From positions 1 to 31,534 of IMG/VR virus record IMGVR_UViG_3300022223_000282: a stretch of DNA of 31,534 nt, one strand, 5' to 3'. The notes beneath the pieces were generated by a model that was not told the DNA's origin, ran no database searches, and saw only the letters and a list, made by a program, of their open reading frames with translations. The stretch's first letter is position 1. The number at the start of each line of letters is the position of its first letter. This document shows, piece after piece, positions 22,764-29,530 of this stretch. Origin of the DNA: a virus. The position numbers and the translations under genes were made by a program.

Positions 22764-22882
22764 TTCTCCATAACCCTCCAACCTTCACATTCTCCTCCAT
22801 TCCTGCTGTTAGCTGGACATTTCTTACATGATTTTAAGATTGGAAATGGACATTCAGGCTCAGATAATCCTTGCCCTTTCAT
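22760..22882 (-). CDS. 40-residue cysteine-rich mini-protein
   Basis: The frame encodes 40 residues with cysteines in C-x7-C-x2-C-x9-C order (ECPFPILKSCKKC onward). The ATG overlaps the queD stop (ATGA), and GGAGCAAGG lies upstream. An in-frame extension upstream runs through queD and is rejected. Together with the 35-residue gene it fills the queD-dpdA interval. It probably binds zinc or an Fe-S cluster; the function is unknown. Confidence 0.62.
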   Translation of the reverse strand: MKGQGLSEPECPFPILKSCKKCPANSRNGGECEGWRVMEK

Positions 22883-23238
22883 GGATACCTTGCTCCGCAA
22901 TTTTCGGTTTCCCAGACGGTGACGGAGGAAACATAAGCTGCAATTTTTTCCATTTTTAAGACACAATTCAAAGTGTTAAAGACGATATAGGCAATGTTCT
23001 CTGCTGTTGGAGGAGTTTTAATCACATCGTTAATCAGTTTATGGTCAAAATCTTCAGATACATATTGCTTAACTATTCGCTTTAACGTTCCAAACTCAAC
23101 TGTTATTCCGTTTTTGTTTGGTTCTGAAACGTTGAAAGCTACTTCTATATGGTAAGTGTGTCCGTGAACATTTCCACACTTATGGTGTCCAGGCAGGTAA
23201 TGAGCTGCGTCAAACTTGTCTCGAATAATCAGCTTCAT
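22879..23238 (-). CDS. queD: 6-carboxytetrahydropterin synthase (QueD)
   Basis: The product has 119 residues, the family size. Zinc ligands are His13, His25 and His27 in FDAAHYL and NVHGHTY. The catalytic Cys21 lies in HHKCGNVHGH, and FDHKLIND (about 74-81) carries the partner Asp and His. Substrate-binding Glu lies near the C-terminal VWETENCGA. It converts dihydroneopterin triphosphate, the FolE product, to 6-carboxytetrahydropterin. The ATG at 23238 has GGTGGAAG upstream and lies 1 nt after the queE stop. An earlier in-frame Met overlaps queE heavily and is rejected. Confidence 0.93.
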   Translation of the reverse strand: MKLIIRDKFDAAHYLPGHHKCGNVHGHTYHIEVAFNVSEPNKNGITVEFGTLKRIVKQYVSEDFDHKLINDVIKTPPTAENIAYIVFNTLNCVLKMEKIAAYVSSVTVWETENCGARYP

Positions 23239-23239
23239 T

Positions 23240-23947
23240 TTACTTCCACCCATAAAGCTTGTGTAGCTGTGGAAGAACACGAACATTGTTTAATTCTTGT
23301 GATAAAACCCAATTTTTGATTTGTTGAATTAGTTTTCCAGAAAGAATCGAATCTTCCTTTCCTTCTGGCTGCAATATGACAGGCATCCTAGCAATTGGTA
23401 TTACATGCTTTAAAGCGAATACAAAATCGTCTAAATCTTTAATGACAACTTTAACTTCACATTGGAAGCCGTTGTCATATCGCAAGTTAAGATTTCGCAA
23501 GCAGCCTATCTCACTCTTCATCTTGCTGCTTGGCGGCTTCATGTCCATGCTGATAAAATTACACTCTTCAAAAATGTCCTCATCATAAATTGTTCCGTTA
23601 GTGAAAAGGTGCCTGTAATATCCATAGTCGCCTAAAAGACGCAATAATTCTCTTAACTCATCTCTAGGCTGCACTAACGGTTCTCCGCCTGTGATACAGA
23701 CGGCTTTTAATGTTGAGATTTTACTTATTTCCTCAAACAATTCTTTAACTGAATATTCCTGATAAGCTGAAAAACGCCACATTTTAACTGCTTCTTCATC
23801 CAAATATCCTTTAGGTTCGTATGAGTAAGGTGTATCACACCAGCTACAGCGGAGGTTACAGCCCCAGAAACGGATGAAAAGTTGAGGCATTCCAATGTTT
23901 AATCCTTCTCCTTGAATGCCGACAAAAATCTCGTTTACTTTGAGCAT
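23240..23947 (-). CDS. queE: 7-carboxy-7-deazaguanine synthase (QueE, radical SAM)
   Basis: The product has 235 residues. The radical-SAM cluster is CNLRCSWC (Cys30, Cys34, Cys37). It is followed by DTPYSY, GGEPL (about 97-101), a THE-like LFTNGT strand, and the N-terminal IFVGIQGEG that binds the substrate. It rearranges the QueD product to 7-carboxy-7-deazaguanine. The start is preceded by GGAGG and overlaps the previous mini-gene by 13 bp. It leads the modification genes folE, queD and dpdA. The next enzyme of preQ0 synthesis, QueC, is not in the window. Confidence 0.93.
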   Translation of the reverse strand: MLKVNEIFVGIQGEGLNIGMPQLFIRFWGCNLRCSWCDTPYSYEPKGYLDEEAVKMWRFSAYQEYSVKELFEEISKISTLKAVCITGGEPLVQPRDELRELLRLLGDYGYYRHLFTNGTIYDEDIFEECNFISMDMKPPSSKMKSEIGCLRNLNLRYDNGFQCEVKVVIKDLDDFVFALKHVIPIARMPVILQPEGKEDSILSGKLIQQIKNWVLSQELNNVRVLPQLHKLYGWK

Positions 23948-24144
23948 GATGGAACCTCCAACAATTTCTTAATTTTAGCCCATTGGAAAGGTGTCATTTT
24001 TATTGTATGTCGTTCTTCGTACCAGATACATTGGAACGGCGAATACTCTTGTCCACAGCAATATTTTCTAAAAGTTTCAGCATCAATATTATGCTGACAT
24101 TTTTTAATATCTGGACATTTAACCTGTAATTTCTTCCTTATCAT
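23935..24144 (-). CDS. Cysteine-rich protein, CPDI family (69 residues)
   Basis: The product has 69 residues. It starts MIRKKLQVKCPDIKKCQHN, then continues with YCCGQEYSPFQCIWYEE. The pattern C-P-D-I-x2-C-x4-D-x3-[FW]-x3-C-x5-8-C-x-[WY] is shared with the neighbouring 50-residue gene, so the two are paralogues. It probably binds a metal or cluster. The start is chosen at ATG 24144 because GGAGG lies 7 nt upstream, and it overlaps the previous stop by ATGA. A partner role for QueE is possible since the genes overlap. Confidence 0.68.
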   Translation of the reverse strand: MIRKKLQVKCPDIKKCQHNIDAETFRKYCCGQEYSPFQCIWYEERHTIKMTPFQWAKIKKLLEVPSCSK

Positions 24145-24293
24145 TTCTTTTCCTCCAACCATTCTTTCGGTGTTTTTTTCTCAGTGTGTTTTTCTATGTA
24201 TCGCCAACATTTCTTGTATTCTTTTAAACATCTATATTGCCAACTGTCTTTGTCAAGTCGTATATCACACGTTTCAATGTCTGGACAGCTCAA
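24141..24293 (-). CDS. Cysteine-rich protein, CPDI family (50 residues)
   Basis: The frame encodes 50 residues starting at TTG (24293) with AGGAG just upstream. The TTG overlaps the stop of the homing endonuclease gene. Cysteines in SCPDIETCD and YRCLKEYKKCWRY align with its downstream paralogue. The stop overlaps the next ATG (ATGA). Junctions on both sides and the shared motif support a real gene. Confidence 0.62.
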   Translation of the reverse strand: MSCPDIETCDIRLDKDSWQYRCLKEYKKCWRYIEKHTEKKTPKEWLEEKK

Positions 24294-24748
24294 AATGCTC
24301 CTTTCCTGTTCAGCTTGTGAATCTGCTGTCGAATCTTCTCTAGCCGCTGAACGTATGGCGTGTAGCCTGCTCCATGCTGTTGGATTAAATCTTCAGCTTC
24401 TAAAAGCAACTTTCGTTGCTGTTCTTTTCCGACTAAAACAAGCTGGCTTAACACTTGCTTTGCTTGCTGTCCTTCTAATTCCCAGACATAAACTGTCTTT
24501 AACTTCTCGCTGTGTCTTTCACTTTTCCAAAAATGCCCTTGATTTGTAATTTTTAAAGAGTGTTCAATAATGAGGATGTTAGTGTTAGTGACGGTGACGC
24601 AGACTCGGAACGTATTGCCGAACCGCTTTAACATTAAGCTGCCATCGCCGTCTATTACACCTGCAAGCCATCCACGCTCGTAAGCTGGAAGTCTGCTTGG
24701 TTTACGCCGTTGAATTTTCTCTCTTAATACCGTTATGATGTTTCGCAT
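24290..24748 (-). CDS. LAGLIDADG homing endonuclease 1
   Basis: The product has 152 residues from the ATG at 24748; a TTG three codons earlier is in frame. One LAGLIDADG motif is present (WLAGVIDGDGSL, about 27-38), so it should work as a dimer. The C-terminal third (VLSQLVLVGKEQQRKLLLEA) matches that of the second endonuclease nearby. It is a stand-alone gene and not inside an intron or intein, as its ends are translationally linked to neighbours. A TATA-like box at 24781-24788 lies about 33-40 nt upstream, making it the first gene of the modification operon. Confidence 0.88.
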   Translation of the reverse strand: MRNIITVLREKIQRRKPSRLPAYERGWLAGVIDGDGSLMLKRFGNTFRVCVTVTNTNILIIEHSLKITNQGHFWKSERHSEKLKTVYVWELEGQQAKQVLSQLVLVGKEQQRKLLLEAEDLIQQHGAGYTPYVQRLEKIRQQIHKLNRKGAF

Positions 24749-24780
24749 GATAATCAAAAAACAACGTCTAAAGCGTGTGT

Positions 24781-24788
24781 ATTTAAAT
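24781..24788 (-). promoter_or_regulatory. TATA-like box upstream of the modification operon
   Basis: ATTTAAAT (GATTTAAATACAC on the minus strand) lies 33-40 nt before the ATG at 24748, giving a leader of about 10 nt. It would drive the endonuclease and then the que, dpdA, folE and replication genes. Confidence 0.5.
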
Positions 24789-24831
24789 CATTGAAAAACA
24801 ATTTGAATTATGTAAAATTTGAATTAATTAA

Positions 24832-25047
24832 TTATGTGTTCTTTCTTAGATATTTCAAAATATGTTCTACTTTCACTTTGTCTCCTAACTCTTTCATTAA
24901 AATTTTTTCTAAAATATCACTTTCTAAAGCAGCTCTTAAAAGATTAGAAGCTATAACATGGATTTGGAGGTCACCATAAAGTTTAATAAGTGAAAGCTTA
25001 TGATGTACGTCTTTAGCTATGTAAACATATTTTTCTTCTCTACCCAA
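24832..25047 (-). CDS. Ribbon-helix-helix-like small regulator
   Basis: The product has 71 residues. A KYVYIAKDV strand (6-14) is followed by two helices (about 15-24 and 29-43, IHVIASNLLRAALE), as in CopG/ParD-type ribbon-helix-helix proteins, and then a charged helical tail. The start is TTG at 25047, preceded by AAAGGTG, overlapping the stop of homing endonuclease 2 by 8 bp. No toxin gene sits next to it. It may control the promoter at 24781-24788, which lies just downstream of its stop. The call is moderate. Confidence 0.6.
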   Translation of the reverse strand: MGREEKYVYIAKDVHHKLSLIKLYGDLQIHVIASNLLRAALESDILEKILMKELGDKVKVEHILKYLRKNT

Positions 25048-25507
25048 AACTGATACACCTTTTATGTATATTTAATTGGCGAAATTCCTCATTAATTTCA
25101 AATAATCTTTTGTTAGTTTCGGTTTTTTCTCCTTCTAATATTTGTATTGCTTCCAACAACAATTTACGTTGTTTTTCTTTTACAATTAAAGTTAATTGAG
25201 ACAGAAGTTTTTCGATGCCGTCTCTTGCCATTAATTTATAATTATATGCAGGAAGCCATTCTTTTTTCCGAGAATAATATGGATGAATTGAACCAGAACC
25301 GATAACCTCTCGAATTTTTTCTAAGAATTGAAGATTGATATTTGATACTTCAACACTAATTCGCCAATTTTTATATTTTTTGCTTTTTGGTCTTCCGAAA
25401 TATAAATGTCCGTCTGAATCCAAAATACCTGCAAGCCAACCTCTTTCATATTCTGTTAAAGTTTTTATGAGGACGATTTTTCTTCTTTTGTCTCTTTGAA
25501 TTTCCAT
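25040..25507 (-). CDS. LAGLIDADG homing endonuclease 2
   Basis: The product has 155 residues. One motif, WLAGILDSDGHL (about 24-35), is present, so it is a dimeric type. The C-terminal LLSQLTLIVKEKQRKLLLEA is clearly related to endonuclease 1. The ATG at 25507 overlaps the Cas4-like stop (TAATG), with GGAGG upstream. A 19-codon in-frame extension is therefore unlikely. Such insertion directly behind an essential gene, with a translational junction, is typical of free-standing homing genes of tailed viruses. Confidence 0.88.
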   Translation of the reverse strand: MEIQRDKRRKIVLIKTLTEYERGWLAGILDSDGHLYFGRPKSKKYKNWRISVEVSNINLQFLEKIREVIGSGSIHPYYSRKKEWLPAYNYKLMARDGIEKLLSQLTLIVKEKQRKLLLEAIQILEGEKTETNKRLFEINEEFRQLNIHKRCISFG

Positions 25508-26268
25508 TATGTCTTCCTCCAGAATTGACAATGTTCTTTGTAAACTTTTGGACATTGCTTGCACTTGAAACAGTTTGGTGCTCCTCTTGGAGGAATAACC
25601 ATGTCATGGTCTTGTAATCCTTCTAAAACTCTTAACAATTCCGTTTCAAACTGCACAGGATAATAAAAGACTGGAAAACTTGCTAAAGGTTCACGCTTCA
25701 CTAAAACACGCATGCCTTTCTCTTGCCGATATTTAACATGCCATAATTCAACAGCGTGAATCTTATCTAGCTCATATCCTATTTCTTTAATGTAAGGCTC
25801 AAGAATGAAACAGTAACCTTGACATTGGAATTGCTTAATTGGAAGACGGTAGCGAATATAAAAATCAAGTTGTTTCTCGCTGATTTCCGTTGTATTAATC
25901 TCTATGATGCTGACTTTCTTTGCTTTTGTTACTTGAAACTCATCTGGATGTCCACTAACGTCAAAGAAAACATGGTCTTTTCCTAACCGCCTTACAAAAC
26001 CATATTTATCTTGCCTAAACTTGTCTAGTTTCTCTAGGAAAGAGGTCTCCCAAATCCAACGTTTAACTTCTTCTTTTCGCTCTTTATGTATCTGTGTTCC
26101 AACTTCTTTCTGTCTTTTAGCTCCTGCATAAATGCCTCTAGCTTGCCAGTACGCTTGCTCGGCACACCAAAACCAGTGAGCAGTAGTTGACATCCTATAT
26201 CTGCCGACTTTTGATTCGGCAAGCTTGATTTCTCGTAAAGCAAACATAGAATGTTTCGGAATAGACAT
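25507..26268 (-). CDS. Cas4-like Fe-S nuclease with altered active site
   Basis: The product has 253 residues. Cys35 (FWCAEQAYW) and a C-terminal set (CFKCKQC at 233-239, Cys247) match the four-cysteine Fe-S cluster of Cas4/AddB-like nucleases. The nuclease core has His61, Asp109 (GHPDEF) and Glu123, but the catalytic Lys of the E-x-K motif is replaced: the sequence reads IIEINTTE, so the residue is Asn125. A Gln motif (FQCQGY, about 147-152) follows. The protein may use another Lys nearby or be a DNA-binding relic. The start has TGAGG upstream, and no cas genes surround it. A recombination or replication role is more likely. Confidence 0.75.
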   Translation of the reverse strand: MSIPKHSMFALREIKLAESKVGRYRMSTTAHWFWCAEQAYWQARGIYAGAKRQKEVGTQIHKERKEEVKRWIWETSFLEKLDKFRQDKYGFVRRLGKDHVFFDVSGHPDEFQVTKAKKVSIIEINTTEISEKQLDFYIRYRLPIKQFQCQGYCFILEPYIKEIGYELDKIHAVELWHVKYRQEKGMRVLVKREPLASFPVFYYPVQFETELLRVLEGLQDHDMVIPPRGAPNCFKCKQCPKVYKEHCQFWRKT

Positions 26269-26283
26269 CTTTAAACCTCAACC

Positions 26284-26312
26284 AAAAAAAGCAGGTTTCG
26301 TCCTTAACGGAC
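26284..26312 (-). terminator. Hairpin plus U7 terminator after the OB-fold gene
   Basis: On the minus strand the small stem GTCC-GTTAA-GGAC (26300-26312) is followed by CTGC and T7 (26284-26290), 16-44 nt past the stop at 26328. It may end or attenuate the transcript before the Cas4-like gene. Confidence 0.45.
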
Positions 26313-26327
26313 TCTTCAGGAGGCAGC

Positions 26328-26741
26328 TTATGACTTTTTTAGTGCTTGATATTCTGTTAGCGTGAAAACTTGGTAGTTGTAATACTTTTTCCCTTGCTTT
26401 CCTAGAGGCAATATTATGAGGACTTGTCCTGTTAATCCGGCAAGCTTCGCCATCTTCGCTTTTACTTCTCTGTTTAAAACTGTGTGTCCTAAACTGACCA
26501 AAAACGCTGTGCCGTCTTGGCTTTCAACATCCATGACTTCCCATGGTCCTTCTCCTGTCTCTATTACTCGTGGGTCACCTAGACACTTGCAGACGAACGG
26601 TATGTTTTCTTCAAATTTATAAGTTTCACTTCTGTTGCTTCGCATCTTTGCTATCTTCTTGGCTTCCTCATCGCTGATTTTGACTTTACGCCATTCTTCT
26701 TTTACACTACGTAAAACATAACTGTCTTTTCTAAAACTCAT
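26328..26741 (-). CDS. OB-fold protein, possible single-strand DNA binding
   Basis: The product has 137 residues. Residues about 40-130 alternate strands with conserved-looking Gly and aromatic positions (GPWEVMDVESQDGTAFLVSLGHTVL, then GQVLIILPLGKQGKKYYNY). This resembles the compact OB-folds of archaeal virus SSB-like proteins. The start at 26741 (Met4 of the longer frame) is set by the perfect GGAGGTGA five bases upstream. Placement at the boundary between tail genes and nucleases/replication fits an SSB. The call rests on pattern, without a diagnostic motif. Confidence 0.62.
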   Translation of the reverse strand: MSFRKDSYVLRSVKEEWRKVKISDEEAKKIAKMRSNRSETYKFEENIPFVCKCLGDPRVIETGEGPWEVMDVESQDGTAFLVSLGHTVLNREVKAKMAKLAGLTGQVLIILPLGKQGKKYYNYQVFTLTEYQALKKS

Positions 26742-26756
26742 GTTTTTCACCTCCTT

Positions 26757-27536
26757 CTACCATGCTCCTGCTTCTAATCCAGCTTCAACGTATGTTATTT
26801 TGTGAGATGACAGAACAATGGTAATGGTGTATTCGACAGATTCGCCTGCTGTAAAACTTCGCTTCAACAAAACCCTTTTGTTGCAGCCTAAAAGCCTGCT
26901 TATTATTCCTGTCTCTATTGTTTCTCCTCTGATTCCTGTAGCTTGTGTCCATCCTGTGCTTGGAGAAATCGTTAAAGATGACAAGTCATCTCCTACTTGT
27001 ATTTCTAAAAGCACATCTTGACTGCTTGCTTTAAAATTTTTGATTCTTATCGTGTAGCTTAACGTTAACCTGTCTGTACTGTATGTTTTACCGAATCTGC
27101 CGAAATGTGGGTCTATTATGCGTTCTTTCGACTTCTGTCTTATACTGCTTAGAAATGCTTCGGCTGTAGGAATGTAACTTAAACCTACTGCTGGCTGTAC
27201 TCTAACTATCATTTCATACAATGTTATGCCTGCAGCGTGCTCTTCATCTATTAAGCGTAAGTATGTTATTTTGCCCCAGCCTAGCAGCAGCGGATTTAAA
27301 TCTGCCATGTCTATAAAACAGATTAGTCCATGATTCCGGATGTCTTCCAAAGATTCATAAATTGCTTGTGATGGGTCTGTTAAGAATCCTTCTATTCTCC
27401 ACTCGTGTTTTTCAGCAATTAAATTCTGTGTGTAAGTTCCTAAGCTTGCAGCTGGAGTTATATCAATGAATGTTTTATTTTGAATCTTTTCTATGGCTGT
27501 TACTGTGCCTATATCTATATCTTCAATTTTAGCCAT
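26757..27536 (-). CDS. Probable virion/tail protein, unknown family
   Basis: The product has 259 residues, strand-rich in two halves. Residues about 1-115 carry a EWRIEGFLTDPSQAIYESLE segment reminiscent of phage tail terminator or baseplate proteins that bind neighbours. Residues about 140-259 form a beta-sandwich with Thr/Ser-rich edges (SSLTISPSTGWTQATG, about 189-204). No catalytic motif is visible. TGGTGATTTAAA precedes the ATG. It lies between the hub operon and the OB-fold gene, and its stop is 15 nt before the next start. Tail function is inferred from context. Confidence 0.62.
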   Translation of the reverse strand: MAKIEDIDIGTVTAIEKIQNKTFIDITPAASLGTYTQNLIAEKHEWRIEGFLTDPSQAIYESLEDIRNHGLICFIDMADLNPLLLGWGKITYLRLIDEEHAAGITLYEMIVRVQPAVGLSYIPTAEAFLSSIRQKSKERIIDPHFGRFGKTYSTDRLTLSYTIRIKNFKASSQDVLLEIQVGDDLSSLTISPSTGWTQATGIRGETIETGIISRLLGCNKRVLLKRSFTAGESVEYTITIVLSSHKITYVEAGLEAGAW

Positions 27537-27603
27537 TTTAAATCACCATTAAACGAAATGTTTTTAAACCATGAGTTGTATTATCATATTGAGGTGTTTA
27601 GGT
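27537..27603. promoter_or_regulatory. Short divergent promoter region
   Basis: Between the minus gene ending at 27536 and the plus membrane gene at 27604 lies a TTTTTAAACC stretch (27561-27570) that can act as a TATA-like box in both directions (GGTTTAAAAAC on the minus strand). GAGGTG at 27591-27596 is the plus-strand ribosome-binding site. Confidence 0.4.
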
Positions 27604-27807
27604 GTGCAGAAGTGCTTTGAATTCTTCGGATTCGTTGTTGCACTAGCATCTATAATCATTACATTCATTTTTGTTATAGCGTTGTTTTTTGTAGATTCTC
27701 TTTTACTGTTTGAACCGAACAAAATGATTCTCCTCCTAGAATTCATTCTGTTGCTCGGCGGATTAATAATTGCGATTTTCATGTTTAAATCACGGTTTTT
27801 ATCTTAA
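27604..27807 (+). CDS. Small two-span membrane protein on the plus strand
   Basis: The product has 67 residues with hydrophobic segments at about 6-30 (FFGFVVALASIIITFIFVIA) and 41-61 (MILLLEFILLLGGLIIAIFM), and a short basic end. The frame is also open from an ATG at 27571. GAGGTG is spaced 8 nt from the GTG at 27604, so that start is preferred. The stop overlaps that of the convergent minus gene. It is one of two plus-strand genes and could be a host-interaction or lysis protein; no family is recognised. The opposite-strand frame 27564-27782 is rejected. Confidence 0.6.
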   Translation: MQKCFEFFGFVVALASIIITFIFVIALFFVDSLLLFEPNKMILLLEFILLLGGLIIAIFMFKSRFLS

Positions 27808-28028
27808 ATTATTTCAAAATTGGAAAGCTCTGAAATTATTTTGGTTGCCTGTTGCATCTTTTCAGGCTTGTTCTGTTCATACCAATTTTTCAAAGAATCT
27901 ATAATGTCTTCTTTGGTTGTATTCACTGGAAAGTTTAGACTGCCTGAAAGTCCATAGTCAAACTCATAGGGTATTATTAGAGTTTGTTGATGTATGTTAG
28001 GCTTTCCAATTTTTATTTTTGGTTTCAT
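27804..28028 (-). CDS. Small hypothetical protein
   Basis: The product has 74 residues. A strand-rich N-terminus (KIKIGKPNIHQQTLIIPYEF, 4-23) is followed by a helix (about 38-54) and a C-terminal helix. The start is backed by GGAGGCAGAAAA, and the ATG overlaps the stop of the Zn-ribbon gene (ATGA). It ends convergent with the plus-strand membrane gene. No family is recognised; it belongs to the end of the tail operon. Confidence 0.65.
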   Translation of the reverse strand: MKPKIKIGKPNIHQQTLIIPYEFDYGLSGSLNFPVNTTKEDIIDSLKNWYEQNKPEKMQQATKIISELSNFEII

Positions 28029-28183
28029 TTTTCTGCCTCCTTTGGTTTTTTAACATCGAAATGTGTAATAAACACTTCACAAACACCGCAGAAAATGTCA
28101 ATATGACCAGCTGTTTTTTGTACTATGAGAAGTCGGCTTCTGTCATGGGGACAATATATTTTTTCAGTTTTGTTTTTAACCAT
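28025..28183 (-). CDS. 52-residue Com-like zinc ribbon
   Basis: The frame encodes 52 residues. YCPHDRSRLLIVQKTAGHID is followed by FCGVC, which is the layout of Com/Mu-type and related phage ribbons (C-P-x2, R-L-L, a Gly-x-Ile-x-Ile strand, C-x2-C). The second residue of the first knuckle is Asp and not Cys, so His13 may complete the site. It lies 9 nt after the hub gene and overlaps the next start by ATGA. A role in translation control or nucleic-acid binding is inferred from the family. Confidence 0.6.
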   Translation of the reverse strand: MVKNKTEKIYCPHDRSRLLIVQKTAGHIDIFCGVCEVFITHFDVKKPKEAEK

Positions 28184-28192
28184 GTATATCAC

Positions 28193-29530
28193 TTAATGCG
28201 TATGTTTGGGGTCGGTAATGTTGTGTCCGTGATAAGGAGAACTTACGCCGTGTCCGTGAGTAGGCGAATTAACAGCGTGTGTATGAGCACCAGACATAAA
28301 AAGGTAATCAACGTAATAGTCCACGTAAGTATGCCGATGTCCTTCTACTTCGCTCGTGTATCTAGTTTCTTGTTCTAACGAAATATTGTGCTGATGTACA
28401 CCTGAATCAACGTTAGAGTCGGCATCGGCACCATCAACGGCAGAATCAATATCTTTTCCACTTTGTGCACCAATTCCCGTTCCAATTGTGCTTAACTGCG
28501 TGTTTTGTGCAAATTCTTCACCACGTCTTTTCAGGTCATTTACGAATCCTTCGCCTGTTTCAACCAGAAATTCAGCGTTACTTGTTATCTTGGTTAAGTT
28601 GCAAATTCTGATTATTGTTTCTTCACCAGCGTTAGCGTCAAAGCTTCGTTCTATCTCCATAATACGATAATTTTCCTCAACGCCAATTGTTGTGTCAACA
28701 ATTTTAATCGTATCATACACATCATAAGCGTGTCCTTCATACGTGTCTATTACACGAGTTGCACCGTATTCCACAGTGTTCTGAAAGTCTGCAAGTAATC
28801 CGTTTGCTGCTTTTTGGCATGTATTATCGTCTATTAAGTTTTTGCGGTTTATTGTTTTTTCCGGTACGCCAACTTCTCCGCCTGCAATTCCATATTTCAT
28901 GTAGATGCCCTGTCCCATTCCTATCACGATAATTCTTTCAACTTTATGGTTCACGCTTGTTGTGTGCGAGTCAACCCAATCATCCAGTAATTCGCCACGT
29001 TTAAAAACGACTTCGCTTGAACGGTCTGTTCCGCACTGCTGTTTAAAATCTACTTTTCCGTCTGGATGAACGTAAAGTTCGTATCCCATTACGAACACGA
29101 TTTCTTGTAATACTTTGAGTCTGTCAAACTTAGCGTTTTCTTCGCTTCCATACTCCATTGTTATCTGGTCGCCGTTCTGTATTGTTCCAGCACTCAAATC
29201 CGTGCCTGCAAGCTGATTGCTTACTTGTATTCCTGCATAAACGTTCGATTCTACTCGATTAACTGCTTTCTTTGGTTTAAGACTGTGTAATAAAGCGTAG
29301 CCTTTCAATTCCAGTCTGTTATTGCCTCTCTTTCTTATTGATTTAATTCGCCCTTTAAACACAAGTTGGTTATCACGGAAAATCTCGCAAAAATCGTCAA
29401 TTGAGAAAGATTCGCCTGTATATGGTATTTCAACAGTAAATGCTTGCAATTCCAACTTGTAGCTTCTGATGTAATGCACATTTAAAAGCGGATATTCCGT
29501 TCCTGCAATTTTTACACTATAAGTTACCAT
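28193..29530 (-). CDS. Tail hub/tip protein with His-rich C-terminus
   Basis: The product has 445 residues. Residues 1-310 resemble the gpD/gp27-like hub fold of siphovirus tails, with FCEIFRDNQLVFKGRIKSIR (about 47-66), QEIVFVMGYELYVHPDGKVDF (143-163), and YEGHAYDVYDTIKI (about 265-280), common in baseplate hub proteins. Residues about 340-390 are a linker rich in Gly/Ser/Asp. The last 49 residues contain HxH motifs (GHRHTY, GAHTHAV, THGHGV, YHGHNI, KHTH), which in phage tips bind metal ions in trimeric fibres. It follows the tape measure with a 7-bp overlap. Confidence 0.78.
   Translation of the reverse strand: MVTYSVKIAGTEYPLLNVHYIRSYKLELQAFTVEIPYTGESFSIDDFCEIFRDNQLVFKGRIKSIRKRGNNRLELKGYALLHSLKPKKAVNRVESNVYAGIQVSNQLAGTDLSAGTIQNGDQITMEYGSEENAKFDRLKVLQEIVFVMGYELYVHPDGKVDFKQQCGTDRSSEVVFKRGELLDDWVDSHTTSVNHKVERIIVIGMGQGIYMKYGIAGGEVGVPEKTINRKNLIDDNTCQKAANGLLADFQNTVEYGATRVIDTYEGHAYDVYDTIKIVDTTIGVEENYRIMEIERSFDANAGEETIIRICNLTKITSNAEFLVETGEGFVNDLKRRGEEFAQNTQLSTIGTGIGAQSGKDIDSAVDGADADSNVDSGVHQHNISLEQETRYTSEVEGHRHTYVDYYVDYLFMSGAHTHAVNSPTHGHGVSSPYHGHNITDPKHTH

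Noticed and set aside
24184-24549. Plus-strand 121-codon frame over the homing endonuclease
   Set aside because: The LAGLIDADG motif and the operon junctions are on the minus strand; the plus frame is its shadow.
25507-26268. A CRISPR adaptation module
   Set aside because: Only a Cas4-like protein is present. No cas1, cas2 or repeat array lies nearby, and viral Cas4-like nucleases commonly stand alone.
27564-27782. Minus-strand 72-codon frame opposite the small membrane protein
   Set aside because: Its product is rich in Asn, Lys and Met without a fold-like pattern, and there is no ribosome-binding site. The plus-strand frame has two clean membrane segments and GAGGTG.
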